From Anaerolineales bacterium (GTDB lineage: Bacteria; Chloroflexota; Anaerolineae; Anaerolineales; Villigracilaceae), in contig JAEURE010000177.1 of assembly GCA_016789485.1 (NCBI GenBank), positions 1-6,130 on the forward strand: 6,130 bases of DNA. Direction: 5' to 3'. Shown piece after piece: positions 1 to 6,130 of the stretch; positions within the stretch are counted from its first letter, which is position 1; each line of letters begins with the position of its first letter. A program made the translations under genes and the position numbers. The notes under the pieces are model-generated. The model saw nothing but the letters and a program-made list of their open reading frames with translations, ran no database searches and had not been told where the DNA came from.

Positions 1-2265
1 GGCAACCGTGGTCAACGCTGTGTACAACGTGGAATAGGCTGCCTGCTTGTCTGAATCCGAGTCATTCTTCCAGAAACGGCGACGTGAACGACGCACATAC
101 CAGGTGGACAGGTTCTCAACGAACTTTTCCACAGGGCGGGTTGCGTTGGTAACATCATACGTTTCGTAAGCCTGGGTCACGTCGCGAACCAGCACGTTCA
201 ACTCGGAGAGAAGCCAGCGGTCAAGATCATTGGTCGGGGCAGTAACTGTCAATGCCTGAGGCTTGTCGAGGTTGGCGTATGTCACAAAGAATGAATATAC
301 ATTCCAAAGTGTGAGCGTAAAGCTGCGGATGACATCGCCAACCAAATCGGAAGAGAAGCGGCGTTCCTGTCCGGGCGGCGTCGCAGTGAAGAGATACCAG
401 CGCAGCGCGTCCGCACCGTGAAGGTTGATCACATCCCACGGCTGGACAATATTTCCCAGCGACTTGGACATCTTGCGCCCTTCCCCATCCTGAATGTGAC
501 CAAGACAGATTACATTCTTGAACGCAACATCGTCATTCAGCAGGGTGCTGATGGCATGCAGTGAATAGAACCAGCCACGGGTTTGATCCACAGCTTCACA
601 GATGTAATCGGCAGGGAATTGCTCTTCGAATTTATCCTTGTTTTCGAATGGATAATGCCACTGAGCATACGGCATGGAACCAGAGTCGAACCACACGTCA
701 ATCAAATCTTTGACGCGCGTCATCTTGCCACCGCAGTCCACACATTTCCAATGGACATTATCCACGTGCGGGCGGTGCAGATCAAGTTCAGTCAAATCTC
801 TGCCTGCTTTTTCAGAAAGTTCGGCAACAGAACCGACACACTCACGATGCTTGCAGTCAGAGTTCTCGCATTCCCATACAGGAAGCGGCGTACCCCAATA
901 GCGTTCGCGGCTGAGAGACCAGTCGATATTATTCTCCAGCCAGTTGCCAAAGCGCCCACTTTTGATGTGTTCTGGGACCCAATTGATGGTATTGTTCAAA
1001 TCAACAAGACGGTCCTTCTTTGCGCTCGTGCGGATGTACCAGGACTCACGCGCGTAATACAACAACGGAGTCTTGCAGCGCCAGCAGAAGGGATAAGTAT
1101 GCGTGAAGGTCCCGGCACGGAACAAAAGCCCGCGCGCTTCGAGGTCTTTGATGATGAGCGGGTCGGCGTCTTTGACGAAGATTCCGCGCCACGGGGTGAT
1201 CTCAGGAATGAAGGTGCCGTCAGGTTGAACAGTGAGCATGATCGGCAGATCATGCTTTTTGCCAGATTCCATATCCTCTTGGCCGTAGGCGGGAGCGGTG
1301 TGAACCAGGCCCGAGCCATCTTCTGTGGTTACGTAATCAGCAAGGATTACGTAATAGGCGGGCTTTTCAGCAGGGATAAAAGTGAAGAGCGGTTTATACT
1401 TTAGGTCCTTCAACTTTTTCCCTTTAAAGGTGTCTACTACTTTTACTTCTTCACCCTTAAAGACTCTCTCGACTAAATTCTTGGCAAGGATGAGCCTTTC
1501 CTTTGTACCATTGTTGTCGCGCTCGACCGTCACATAATCCACATCGGGGTGCGCGGCAACAGCCACGTTAGAGGGCAAAGTCCAAGGAGTAGTGGTCCAC
1601 ACCAGCAATGAGGTATCTGGCTTATCGACCAGCGGGAAGCGCACAAAAACGGACGGGTCGACAGCGTCGTCGTAACCGAGAGCAACCTCATGGTCAGAAA
1701 GAGGCGTACCGCAGCGCGGACAATACGGCACGATCTTATAGCCCTTGAAAAGTAAGTCCTTTTCCCAGAAATTTTTCAGGATCCACCAAACCGACTCGAT
1801 ATAGTCGTTTGTGTAAGTCACATAGGCAGTATCCAGATCCACCCAAAAGGCGATGCGGTCCGTGAGCTTTTCCCACTCCTGAATATAGGTAAAGACGGAG
1901 TTCTTGCAAAGCTCGTTGAATTTATCAACGCCATATTCTTCGATCTGATGTTTGCTGTTGAAACCGAGCTGCTTTTCCACTTCGATCTCCACAGGCAAGC
2001 CGTGGGTATCCCACCCGCCGCGGCGCGAGACATGATATCCGCGCATGATCTTGTATCGCGGAAACATATCTTTGAAAGCGCGCGCCAACACATGGTGCAC
2101 GCCCGGACGTCCATTCGCAGTGGGAGGGCCTTCGTAAAACACATACTCAGGTCTGCCTTTACGCTGCTCAACGGTCTTCTTGAAGATATCTTGTTTTTTC
2201 CACATCTTAAGAACAGCATCTTCCATCGAAGGCGCATCGAGTTTTGCATTTACTGGTTTAAACAT
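1..2265 (-). CDS. ileS: Isoleucyl-tRNA synthetase, type 2 (eukaryote-like), 3' end outside window
   Basis: Cytoplasmic class I aminoacyl-tRNA synthetase that charges tRNA-Ile with isoleucine using ATP and edits mischarged valine. The frame is open for 755 codons from ATG 2265 to the window edge; the family is about 1,000-1,100 residues, so roughly the last 300 (rest of the anticodon-binding and C-terminal region) are missing. Visible landmarks: the HIGH-region block GPPTANG at 46-52 with HIGH itself read as GVHH (55-58); the CP1 editing domain with WTTTPWT (223-229) and GSGLVHTAP (317-325) followed by conserved Asp331; and an intact KMSKS at 598-602. Cysteine pairs at C182/C185, C394/C397, C466/C471/C476 and C508/C511 look like zinc ribbons. 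The GPPTANG...GVHH pattern matches the type 2 enzymes of actinobacteria and eukaryotes rather than the E. coli type. The start is supported by GGAGGT at 2275-2270. The gene stands alone behind its own T-box leader. Confidence 0.96.
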   Translation of the reverse strand, partial: MFKPVNAKLDAPSMEDAVLKMWKKQDIFKKTVEQRKGRPEYVFYEGPPTANGRPGVHHVLARAFKDMFPRYKIMRGYHVSRRGGWDTHGLPVEIEVEKQLGFNSKHQIEEYGVDKFNELCKNSVFTYIQEWEKLTDRIAFWVDLDTAYVTYTNDYIESVWWILKNFWEKDLLFKGYKIVPYCPRCGTPLSDHEVALGYDDAVDPSVFVRFPLVDKPDTSLLVWTTTPWTLPSNVAVAAHPDVDYVTVERDNNGTKERLILAKNLVERVFKGEEVKVVDTFKGKKLKDLKYKPLFTFIPAEKPAYYVILADYVTTEDGSGLVHTAPAYGQEDMESGKKHDLPIMLTVQPDGTFIPEITPWRGIFVKDADPLIIKDLEARGLLFRAGTFTHTYPFCWRCKTPLLYYARESWYIRTSAKKDRLVDLNNTINWVPEHIKSGRFGNWLENNIDWSLSRERYWGTPLPVWECENSDCKHRECVGSVAELSEKAGRDLTELDLHRPHVDNVHWKCVDCGGKMTRVKDLIDVWFDSGSMPYAQWHYPFENKDKFEEQFPADYICEAVDQTRGWFYSLHAISTLLNDDVAFKNVICLGHIQDGEGRKMSKSLGNIVQPWDVINLHGADALRWYLFTATPPGQERRFSSDLVGDVIRSFTLTLWNVYSFFVTYANLDKPQALTVTAPTNDLDRWLLSELNVLVRDVTQAYETYDVTNATRPVEKFVENLSTWYVRRSRRRFWKNDSDSDKQAAYSTLYTALTTVA

Positions 2266-2277
2266 TCCTACCTCCAC

Positions 2278-2313
2278 AAAATAAAAACTCTCGTCTCATA
2301 ACAGAGACGAGAG
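2278..2313 (-). terminator. Intrinsic terminator of the ileS T-box
   Basis: A perfect 10-bp stem, CTCTCGTCTC (2313-2304) with GAGACGAGAG (2297-2288), encloses the 6-nt loop TGTTAT and is followed by TTTTTATTTT (2287-2278). Its 5' arm shares bases with the 3' arm of the antiterminator, so the two folds cannot coexist. It lies 12 bases upstream of the ileS start codon and would stop transcription when tRNA-Ile is charged. Confidence 0.95.
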
Positions 2314-2547
2314 CAATGCTCACGCGGTACCACTCTGATTCCCCAATTTGCGGGGCTTCTCATTCGGACACAACCATGTCCTCACCTCTGTAACGGAAGG
2401 ATACCGTCTCCCTTACTTTGACTTGCGCCATTTCAGTTTGAAGCTTCGGGATGATTTTCAACCGCCTACACGTATCCGCCTCACACTGGACCTCGGACTC
2501 GCTGACCGTTTCGACAGATTTACTCGTTCCCATCAACGCTTTTCAGT
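2278..2547 (-). promoter_or_regulatory. T-box riboswitch (tRNA-Ile sensing) controlling ileS
   Basis: A tRNA-binding leader that lets transcription into ileS continue when uncharged tRNA-Ile accumulates. Stem I starts with a kink-turn-like UUGAU (2536-2532) opposite GA (2447-2446), stacked on the helix GGGA (2531-2528) / UCCC (2451-2448). Next come the S-turn AGUA (2524-2521) and, opposite it, the specifier loop GAAAAUCA, in which the codon AUC (2455-2453) specifies isoleucine. A distal region resembling the AG-bulge and terminal loop lies in between. Smaller hairpins follow (for example GGACA/UGUCC and CCCC/GGGG). The conserved T-box AGAGUGGUACCGCG is at 2336-2323; its UGGU would pair with an ACCA tRNA end, consistent with A73 of tRNA-Ile. 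CAGAG (2337-2333) can pair with CUCUG (2306-2302) as the antiterminator, which is exclusive with the terminator hairpin. The pairing was read by eye, not folded. Confidence 0.95.
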
Positions 2548-2553
2548 TTGCGG

Positions 2554-2582
2554 ATTATACACATAGAGCAGACAAACGGCAA
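2554..2582 (-). promoter_or_regulatory. Sigma70-type promoter of ileS T-box transcript
   Basis: On the minus strand, TTGCCG (2582-2577) is followed after exactly 17 bp by a perfect TATAAT (2559-2554). Transcription would begin near 2547, just upstream of the first stem of the T-box leader, which fits a leader of about 280 nt before the ileS ATG. No other good promoter is seen between here and the leader. Confidence 0.8.
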
Positions 2583-2642
2583 GAGCCAAACATTCCCCTA
2601 TCCTCCGCCTTTATATTAAATTTAATTCTCACTAATTACATG

Positions 2643-2671
2643 TTGACGTATTTTTGTCAGACAGGTATAAT
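2643..2671 (+). promoter_or_regulatory. Near-consensus sigma70 promoter of the S1-domain gene
   Basis: TTGACG (2643-2648), a 17-bp spacer and TATAAT (2666-2671) form one of the clearest promoters in the window. Transcription should start near 2678, giving a 5' leader of about 33 nt. It diverges from the ileS promoter, with about 60 AT-rich bases between the two -35 elements in which I see no further motif. Confidence 0.9.
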
Positions 2672-2710
2672 CTTTTTTCGGCATTATTTCAAACAGCAGG
2701 AGTATATATT

Positions 2711-3478
2711 ATGACTACACCCGACAGCGCGCCCGCCGTAGCGCTTGAACCAAAAACCAAACTCAGCGGCAAGGTATTAAAGACAACACTCGCGGGGGCA
2801 CTTGTTGACATCGGACAAAGTTTACCTGGTGTCATACACATCTCACAACTCCAGACAGAAGCGGTAAACAAAGTCGAAGATGTTGTAAAGGAAGGGCAGG
2901 CTGTGGATGTTTGGGTACGACGCGTAAAGAAAGACCGCATCGAACTCACCATGATCGAGCCATTGGCTTATGAATGGAAGGAAATCCAGCCTGACCTGAT
3001 CGTAAAAGGCAAGGTAGTACGCCTTGAAACCTACGGCGCTTTTATAGATTTTGGCGCTGAACGCCCGGGCCTTATCCACGTGAGCGAATTGACTCACGGC
3101 TACGTTAAGACTGCAAGCGAAGTTCTCAAAGAAGGCGAAGAGATCGAAGCGAAAGTTCTGGACGTAGATCGCCGCAAGCGACAAATTCGCCTGAGCATGA
3201 AAGCCCTGCAAGCGGAAGTTATTGATGAAGCCAAAGCCGAACGCGAAGAGCGCAAAGGAAAAGGCAAGCGCAAGGGCAAGAAGGAAGACGAGTCCTACGA
3301 AATGGAAACTGAGGTTTCCAACGAGCCGCAGTTCACCGCCATGCAAATCGCCTGGCAGCAGGCGCTCGAAAAATCAAAAGGCAAAAAAGTTCGTCGCAAG
3401 TCTTACAAATCAGCCTCTGAAGAACAGGAAAAAATGTTCAACAGTACCCTGGAAAAAAGACTTCCCACTGGTGGATAA
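2711..3478 (+). CDS. Double S1-domain RNA-binding protein
   Basis: A 255-residue cytoplasmic protein with two tandem S1 (OB-fold) RNA-binding domains, about residues 16-82 and 95-165. Each carries the typical signature: GALVDIG...PGVIHISQL in the first, and GAFIDFG...PGLIHVSEL followed by DRRKRQIRLSMKA in the second. The remainder is charged and probably flexible, with a Lys/Arg/Gly-rich run at 175-192 and more basic patches near 221-233. It resembles the rpsA-like or YugI-like S1 proteins of Gram-positives and Chloroflexota, which associate with ribosomes or mRNA, but it is too short to be ribosomal protein S1 itself and its exact role is not known. ATG 2711 is chosen because AGGAG (2698-2702) lies 8 nt upstream; an in-frame TTG at 2654 sits between the -35 and -10 elements and cannot be in the transcript. 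The gene is monocistronic, ending at a terminator. Confidence 0.9.
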   Translation: MTTPDSAPAVALEPKTKLSGKVLKTTLAGALVDIGQSLPGVIHISQLQTEAVNKVEDVVKEGQAVDVWVRRVKKDRIELTMIEPLAYEWKEIQPDLIVKGKVVRLETYGAFIDFGAERPGLIHVSELTHGYVKTASEVLKEGEEIEAKVLDVDRRKRQIRLSMKALQAEVIDEAKAEREERKGKGKRKGKKEDESYEMETEVSNEPQFTAMQIAWQQALEKSKGKKVRRKSYKSASEEQEKMFNSTLEKRLPTGG

Positions 3479-3480
3479 AC

Positions 3481-3511
3481 AAAAAAAGAGCGGGCTTTCG
3501 CCCGCTCTTTT
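3481..3511. terminator. Bidirectional intrinsic terminator between S1 gene and prfB
   Basis: GAGCGGGC (3488-3495), loop TTTC and GCCCGCTC (3500-3507) form an 8-bp GC-rich stem, extended to 12 bp by A/T pairs at 3484-3487 and 3508-3511. Read on the plus strand it ends the S1 gene with a short TTTT tract. Read on the minus strand it ends the ftsY-prfB transcript with seven T (3487-3481), a better tract. It begins 3 bp after the S1 stop and 9 bp beyond the prfB stop, so one element serves both convergent units. Confidence 0.92.
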
Positions 3512-3519
3512 GATTCATA

Positions 3520-4606
3520 TTACTTGGCGGTACTTTTCAAATACGCTTCCATAAACCCGTCCAGGTCACCGTCCAGAACCGCTTGAGAATTCCCAGACTG
3601 AAAATCGGTGCGGTGATCTTTTACCATCTGGTATGGGTGGAGAACATACGAACGGATCTGACTCCCCCACTCTGCCTTTGTATATTCACCGCGCAACACA
3701 GCGCGTTCCTCTTCTCGTTCTGCCTGTCGAATTTCCAACAAGCGCGCACGCAAGATCCGCATGGCAAATTCACGGTTTTGATTCTGTGAGCGTTCGTTCT
3801 GGCAGGTTACTACGATCCCAGTGGGAATGTGTGTAAGACGTACGGCAGTGGCATTCTTTTGCACATTTTGCCCTCCTGCACCGGAGGAACGAAAAACATC
3901 CATTTTTACATCGCCGGGGTTGATCTCAATATCAGCCTCATCCATCGATACCTGCGGAAGAACCTCGATCAACGCAAAGGAAGTATGCCTGCGATGTGCG
4001 GCATCAAACGGAGAAAGGCGCACTAGCCGGTGCACACCTTTTTCCGAGCGCAAATAACCAAAGGCATAACGCCCCCCTACCGCGATAGTCACGCTCTTTA
4101 TGCCAGCCTCTTCACCTGGTGTCGAGTCTAATATTTCCGCCGAGAAACCGTGGTCTTCTGCCCAACGCAAATACATACGTTGAAGCATATCCGCCCAATC
4201 CTGAGAATCTGTTCCGCCTGCACCCGCATGAATTGCCAGAATGGCATCATCATGATCGTACGGTCCTGAGAGCATAGCCGCAAAAGAGCGTTTCTCAAGG
4301 TCAATTTCAACTTTACGGATCTCGCCCTCTAAATCCCCACGCAGCGCATCATCATCAAGCCTGGCAAGCTCGGTCAAGTCATGGATCTGTTGTTTCAACG
4401 CACTCCACGATTCGACATCTGAACGCAAACCAGAGACGGCCTTCATTGTCTTTTGTGCGTTCGTGGAATCATTCCAAAAATCTGGATGTTCGATCTCTTT
4501 TTCGAGCTGGGAAAGTTGGATTTCTTTGCCCGTCAGGTCAAAGACGCACCATTAATTGTTGAGTCAGGTCATTCGCGGCCTGCAAGCGCTGAAGCAAATC
4601 CTGCAT
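3520..4606 (-). CDS. prfB: Peptide chain release factor 2, programmed +1 frameshift
   Basis: Class I release factor that recognises UGA and UAA in the ribosomal A site and triggers peptide release. Translation starts at ATG 4606 with AGGAG at 4616-4612, runs 22 codons (ending MVRL) and meets in-frame UGA 4540-4538 within CUU UGA C. A +1 slip of the CUU-reading tRNA onto UUU resumes at GAC 4539 (DLTGKEIQLSQLE...) and continues to TAA at 3522-3520. The product is 361 residues, close to the usual ~365. RF2 identity is shown by the SPF anticodon-like tripeptide (198-200; RF1 would have PxT) and the catalytic GGQ at 244-246 in SSGAGGQNVQ. GGUG (4550-4547), three bases before the CUU, is an internal Shine-Dalgarno-like stimulator. 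The gene follows ftsY by 8 bp in the same direction, with its ribosome binding site overlapping the ftsY stop, so the two are probably cotranscribed and coupled. A caller without frameshift handling would report only 4446-3520. Confidence 0.97.
4537..4550 (-). promoter_or_regulatory. RF2 programmed frameshift site
   Basis: The minus strand reads GGTG CGT CTT TGA C. The heptamer CUUUGAC (4543-4537) is identical to the E. coli prfB slip site, and GGUG at 4550-4547 sits three bases upstream of CUU, the same spacing as in E. coli, where it pairs with the 16S anti-Shine-Dalgarno sequence. The match here is shorter (GGUG instead of AGGGGG). When RF2 is scarce the UGA pauses and the slip makes more RF2; when it is abundant the 22-residue peptide is released. 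Confidence 0.95.
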
Positions 4607-4614
4607 AATATCTC

Positions 4615-5526
4615 CTAGTTGTTCGACAAAATTCCATCTACAAAAGCATCGGGATCAAAGGGAGTTAAGTCCTCGGGTTTTTCGCCAAGCCCGGCAAACA
4701 AGATTGGCAGTCCCAGTTCCTTTTGAATGGCAAAAGCCATGCCCCCGCGCGCAGAAGAATCCAGTTTGGAAAGGATGACACCTGTCACATTAACAGCTTC
4801 TTTAAAAGAACGTGCCTGCTGGAGAGCATTCTGCCCGGTGGTTGCATCCAGCACCAGCCACACTTCATGAGGCGCCCCTGGCAGAGCCTTCCCCACCACC
4901 CGATTAACTTTCTTCAATTCTTCCATTAAGTTGAAACGGGTATGCAGGCGCCCTGCCGTGTCTATCATGACGATATCCACACTTCGGGCGACTCCAGCTT
5001 GAACAGCATTGAACGCCACTGCACCAGGGTCACTCTCCGAGGCACCTGCGATCACCTCCACCTTCAGCCTGTCTCCCCAAACCTGAAGCTGATCCATCGC
5101 TGCAGCTCGGAAGGTGTCGGCTGCGCCGAGCAAAATCTGCTTCCCTTCACCATGAAATCGTGAAGATAGTTTGGCAATTGTGGTCGTTTTGCCAGAGCCA
5201 TTGACTCCCACCACTAAAATGACGGTTGGTTTGTTGGAAAAATCCAACGCGGGGGGTGTAATAAGGCGTGAACGCAATTCCTGCTTCAGCGCAGAGGAAA
5301 GCTCGTTGGCGCGAATCAGGCCTTCGGCTCGTGCGAGGCGTTTCAACGAGTCCAAAACAGCGGATGTTGTCTCGATCCCCAAATCAGCCTGGACAAGAAG
5401 AGTTTCAAGGTCATCCCATGTCCCATCAGTTATTTCAGATGCGCCAAGCACTGACGCAATTTGTCCAAATGCAGCCTTGCTTGTGCGCGAAAGTCCGTCT
5501 TTCCAGCGTGAAAATAAGCTATTCAT
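4615..5526 (-). CDS. ftsY: Signal recognition particle receptor FtsY
   Basis: SRP-type GTPase that docks SRP-ribosome complexes at the inner face of the cytoplasmic membrane for co-translational insertion. The protein has 303 residues: an N domain helical bundle (about 1-90) and a G domain with G1 GVNGSGKT (107-114), G2 DTFRAAA (137-143), G3 DTAGR (189-193), G4 SKLD (253-256, usually TKLD) and the closing GLGEKPEDLTPFD (279-291). There is no long acidic A domain as in E. coli; the protein begins directly with a basic/hydrophobic amphipathic stretch (residues 1-28) that probably serves as the membrane anchor, as in other short FtsY proteins. The longer Ffh M domain is absent, which excludes Ffh. 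The ATG at 5526 has no Shine-Dalgarno sequence before it, and an in-frame TAA at 5538-5536 prevents any start farther upstream. prfB follows 8 bp downstream. Confidence 0.96.
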   Translation of the reverse strand: MNSLFSRWKDGLSRTSKAAFGQIASVLGASEITDGTWDDLETLLVQADLGIETTSAVLDSLKRLARAEGLIRANELSSALKQELRSRLITPPALDFSNKPTVILVVGVNGSGKTTTIAKLSSRFHGEGKQILLGAADTFRAAAMDQLQVWGDRLKVEVIAGASESDPGAVAFNAVQAGVARSVDIVMIDTAGRLHTRFNLMEELKKVNRVVGKALPGAPHEVWLVLDATTGQNALQQARSFKEAVNVTGVILSKLDSSARGGMAFAIQKELGLPILFAGLGEKPEDLTPFDPDAFVDGILSNN

Positions 5527-5534
5527 GAGCGGCG

Positions 5535-5543
5535 ATTATATCA
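5535..5543 (-). promoter_or_regulatory. Extended -10 promoter of ftsY-prfB
   Basis: The minus strand reads TGATATAAT (5543-5535): a perfect TATAAT with the extended TGn element. The -35 region is poor (TGGAGT, 5564-5559, 3 of 6 matches at 18 bp), as is common for extended -10 promoters. The start point would fall at about 5528-5526, at or beside the ftsY ATG. An alternative weaker -10, TATAAC (5559-5554), would give a leader of about 20 nt. Confidence 0.6.
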
Positions 5544-5552
5544 GGGAATTTA

Positions 5553-5561
5553 TGTTATACT
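5553..5561 (+). promoter_or_regulatory. Extended -10 promoter of trxA
   Basis: TGTTATACT (5553-5561) is an extended -10 element (TGn plus TATACT, 5 of 6 to consensus). No good -35 is seen at 17 bp, where the ftsY -10 lies. Transcription would start near 5568, leaving a leader of about 50 nt before trxA. It overlaps the divergent ftsY promoter. Confidence 0.55.
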
Positions 5562-5617
5562 CCATCGGCTAAATAAAGAAAACAGCAAAAGCTAGTGAAT
5601 GTTATAAAGGAAAAAAT

Positions 5618-5962
5618 ATGTCCGCAGAACCAATTCATATCACAGATGAGTCTTTCGAAAAAGTAGTGATGCAGTCCACCATACCTGTTATCGTGGATTT
5701 TTGGGCGCCGTGGTGCAATCCGTGCAAGATGATCGCCCCAACCCTCGATAAACTTGCCCAGGAAAATGATGGCAAGTTAATTGTCGCAAAGGTCAATACT
5801 GATGAACACTCTGAATGGATGCAAAAATTTGGCATTCAGGGAATCCCGACCTTGTTGTTCGTCTCAGGCGGCAAGGTTGTTCACCGCCAAGTGGGCGCAC
5901 TTCCAGAGCGCATGCTGCGTGAAGTTGTGACACAATTTATGGATGTGATAAACCAAAACTAA
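5618..5962 (+). CDS. trxA: Thioredoxin with CNPC active site
   Basis: A 114-residue single-domain thioredoxin, the usual family size, with no signal peptide, so a cytoplasmic thiol-disulfide reductase normally recycled by thioredoxin reductase. The fold is recognisable throughout: VIVDFWAPWC at 24-33, the active site C33-N34-P35-C36-K37, the KVNTDEH strand, and GIPT with the cis-proline at P77, then LLFVSGGKVV and the final helix. The dipeptide between the cysteines is Asn-Pro, not the canonical Gly-Pro. ATG 5618 is preceded by AAAGGA (5606-5611) at normal spacing. A lipoprotein gene starts 33 bp downstream in the same direction and may share the transcript. Confidence 0.94.
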   Translation: MSAEPIHITDESFEKVVMQSTIPVIVDFWAPWCNPCKMIAPTLDKLAQENDGKLIVAKVNTDEHSEWMQKFGIQGIPTLLFVSGGKVVHRQVGALPERMLREVVTQFMDVINQN

Positions 5963-5995
5963 GTCAATTAGTCTAGTTTGAATAAGGAGTTGGCC

Positions 5996-6130
5996 ATGAA
6001 AAAAATAATTGCGCTCTTTGTTATGCTCAGTATTTCACTTAGCGCATGCCTGCCAGCCGCGCTGCAACCACAAGCCGCCAACCCAACTCCGATTTCTGAA
6101 GCAGTTTTACAAGCAACAGCAGCCGTCCTT
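5996..6130 (+). CDS. Predicted lipoprotein, N-terminal fragment, function unknown
   Basis: Only the first 45 codons are in the window, so the function cannot be read. They encode a short lipoprotein signal: basic MKK, a hydrophobic core (IIALFVMLSISL), then the lipobox L15-S16-A17-C18, where signal peptidase II would cut before the lipidated Cys18. The following Pro/Ala/Gln/Thr-rich stretch is typical of the flexible tether of exported lipoproteins. ATG 5996 has AAGGAG at 5984-5989 with a 6-nt spacer. No terminator or promoter is seen in the 33 bp after trxA, so cotranscription with trxA is plausible. Confidence 0.85.
   Translation, partial: MKKIIALFVMLSISLSACLPAALQPQAANPTPISEAVLQATAAVL

Noticed and set aside
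583..1404. Long plus-strand open frame (273 codons) across the ileS region
   Set aside because: It lies wholly antisense to ileS, whose minus-strand frame shows HIGH, editing and KMSKS motifs. The plus-strand product has no recognisable family character and no ribosome binding site, so it is a shadow.
2654..2710. Upstream TTG start for the S1-domain protein (19 extra residues)
   Set aside because: The TTG lies between the -35 and -10 elements of the gene's promoter, upstream of the expected transcription start, whereas ATG 2711 has a well-placed AGGAG.
2348..2714. Small plus-strand open frames in the ileS-S1 intergenic region
   Set aside because: They overlap the T-box leader on the opposite strand, lack ribosome binding sites and resemble no known protein.
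2843..3346. Minus-strand open frame of 167 codons opposite the S1 gene
   Set aside because: It is antisense to a clear two-domain S1 coding frame and has no supported start or family resemblance. The hydrophobic look comes from complementing lysine/glutamate-rich codons.
4538..4540. Apparent nonsense or frameshift mutation making prfB a pseudogene
   Set aside because: The UGA sits in the exact CUUUGAC slip context at the conserved position near codon 23-26 of RF2 genes, and the downstream frame is intact with SPF and GGQ, so this is programmed recoding.
5171..5572. Plus-strand open frame of 133 codons opposite ftsY
   Set aside because: It is antisense to the ftsY N and G domains with no initiation signal, and it runs through the intergenic promoters.

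Overview
The window reads as ordinary chromosomal housekeeping DNA of a bacterium, most likely a member of the Chloroflexota (Anaerolineae-like). That assignment is an inference from protein character: a eukaryote-like (type 2) isoleucyl-tRNA synthetase under a canonical T-box, an FtsY without an acidic A domain, a stand-alone double-S1 protein, and moderate GC. It rests on recognition only, not on a search.

Layout. Positions 1-2265 (minus strand) hold the first 755 codons of ileS; its 3' end lies beyond the window. Upstream of it, about 2278-2582, is a complete control region: a sigma70-type promoter, a T-box leader with a readable AUC (Ile) specifier, the conserved T-box sequence and a perfect intrinsic terminator. 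A divergent near-consensus promoter at 2643-2671 drives a plus-strand gene at 2711-3478 for a protein with two S1 RNA-binding domains and a basic tail. A strong bidirectional terminator (3481-3511) separates it from the convergent minus-strand pair ftsY (5526-4615) and prfB (4606-3520). prfB, for release factor 2, is split by the classic programmed +1 frameshift at CUU UGA C (4543-4537). The 91-bp gap 5527-5617 carries overlapping divergent promoters for ftsY and trxA. trxA (5618-5962) encodes a thioredoxin with an unusual CNPC active site. The window ends in the first 45 codons of a lipoprotein gene (from 5996).

Functionally, most of these genes serve translation and protein handling: charging tRNA-Ile, terminating at UGA/UAA, docking ribosomes at the membrane (FtsY), binding RNA (S1 protein) and keeping thiols reduced (thioredoxin). 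Two genes carry direct feedback circuits visible in the sequence: ileS senses uncharged tRNA-Ile, and prfB senses RF2 shortage. I see no mobile element, CRISPR array, tRNA or rRNA, and no convincing novel multigene system. The items most worth a second look are regulatory: the complete T-box, the frameshift site, the face-to-face ftsY/trxA promoters and an ftsY start with no Shine-Dalgarno sequence.
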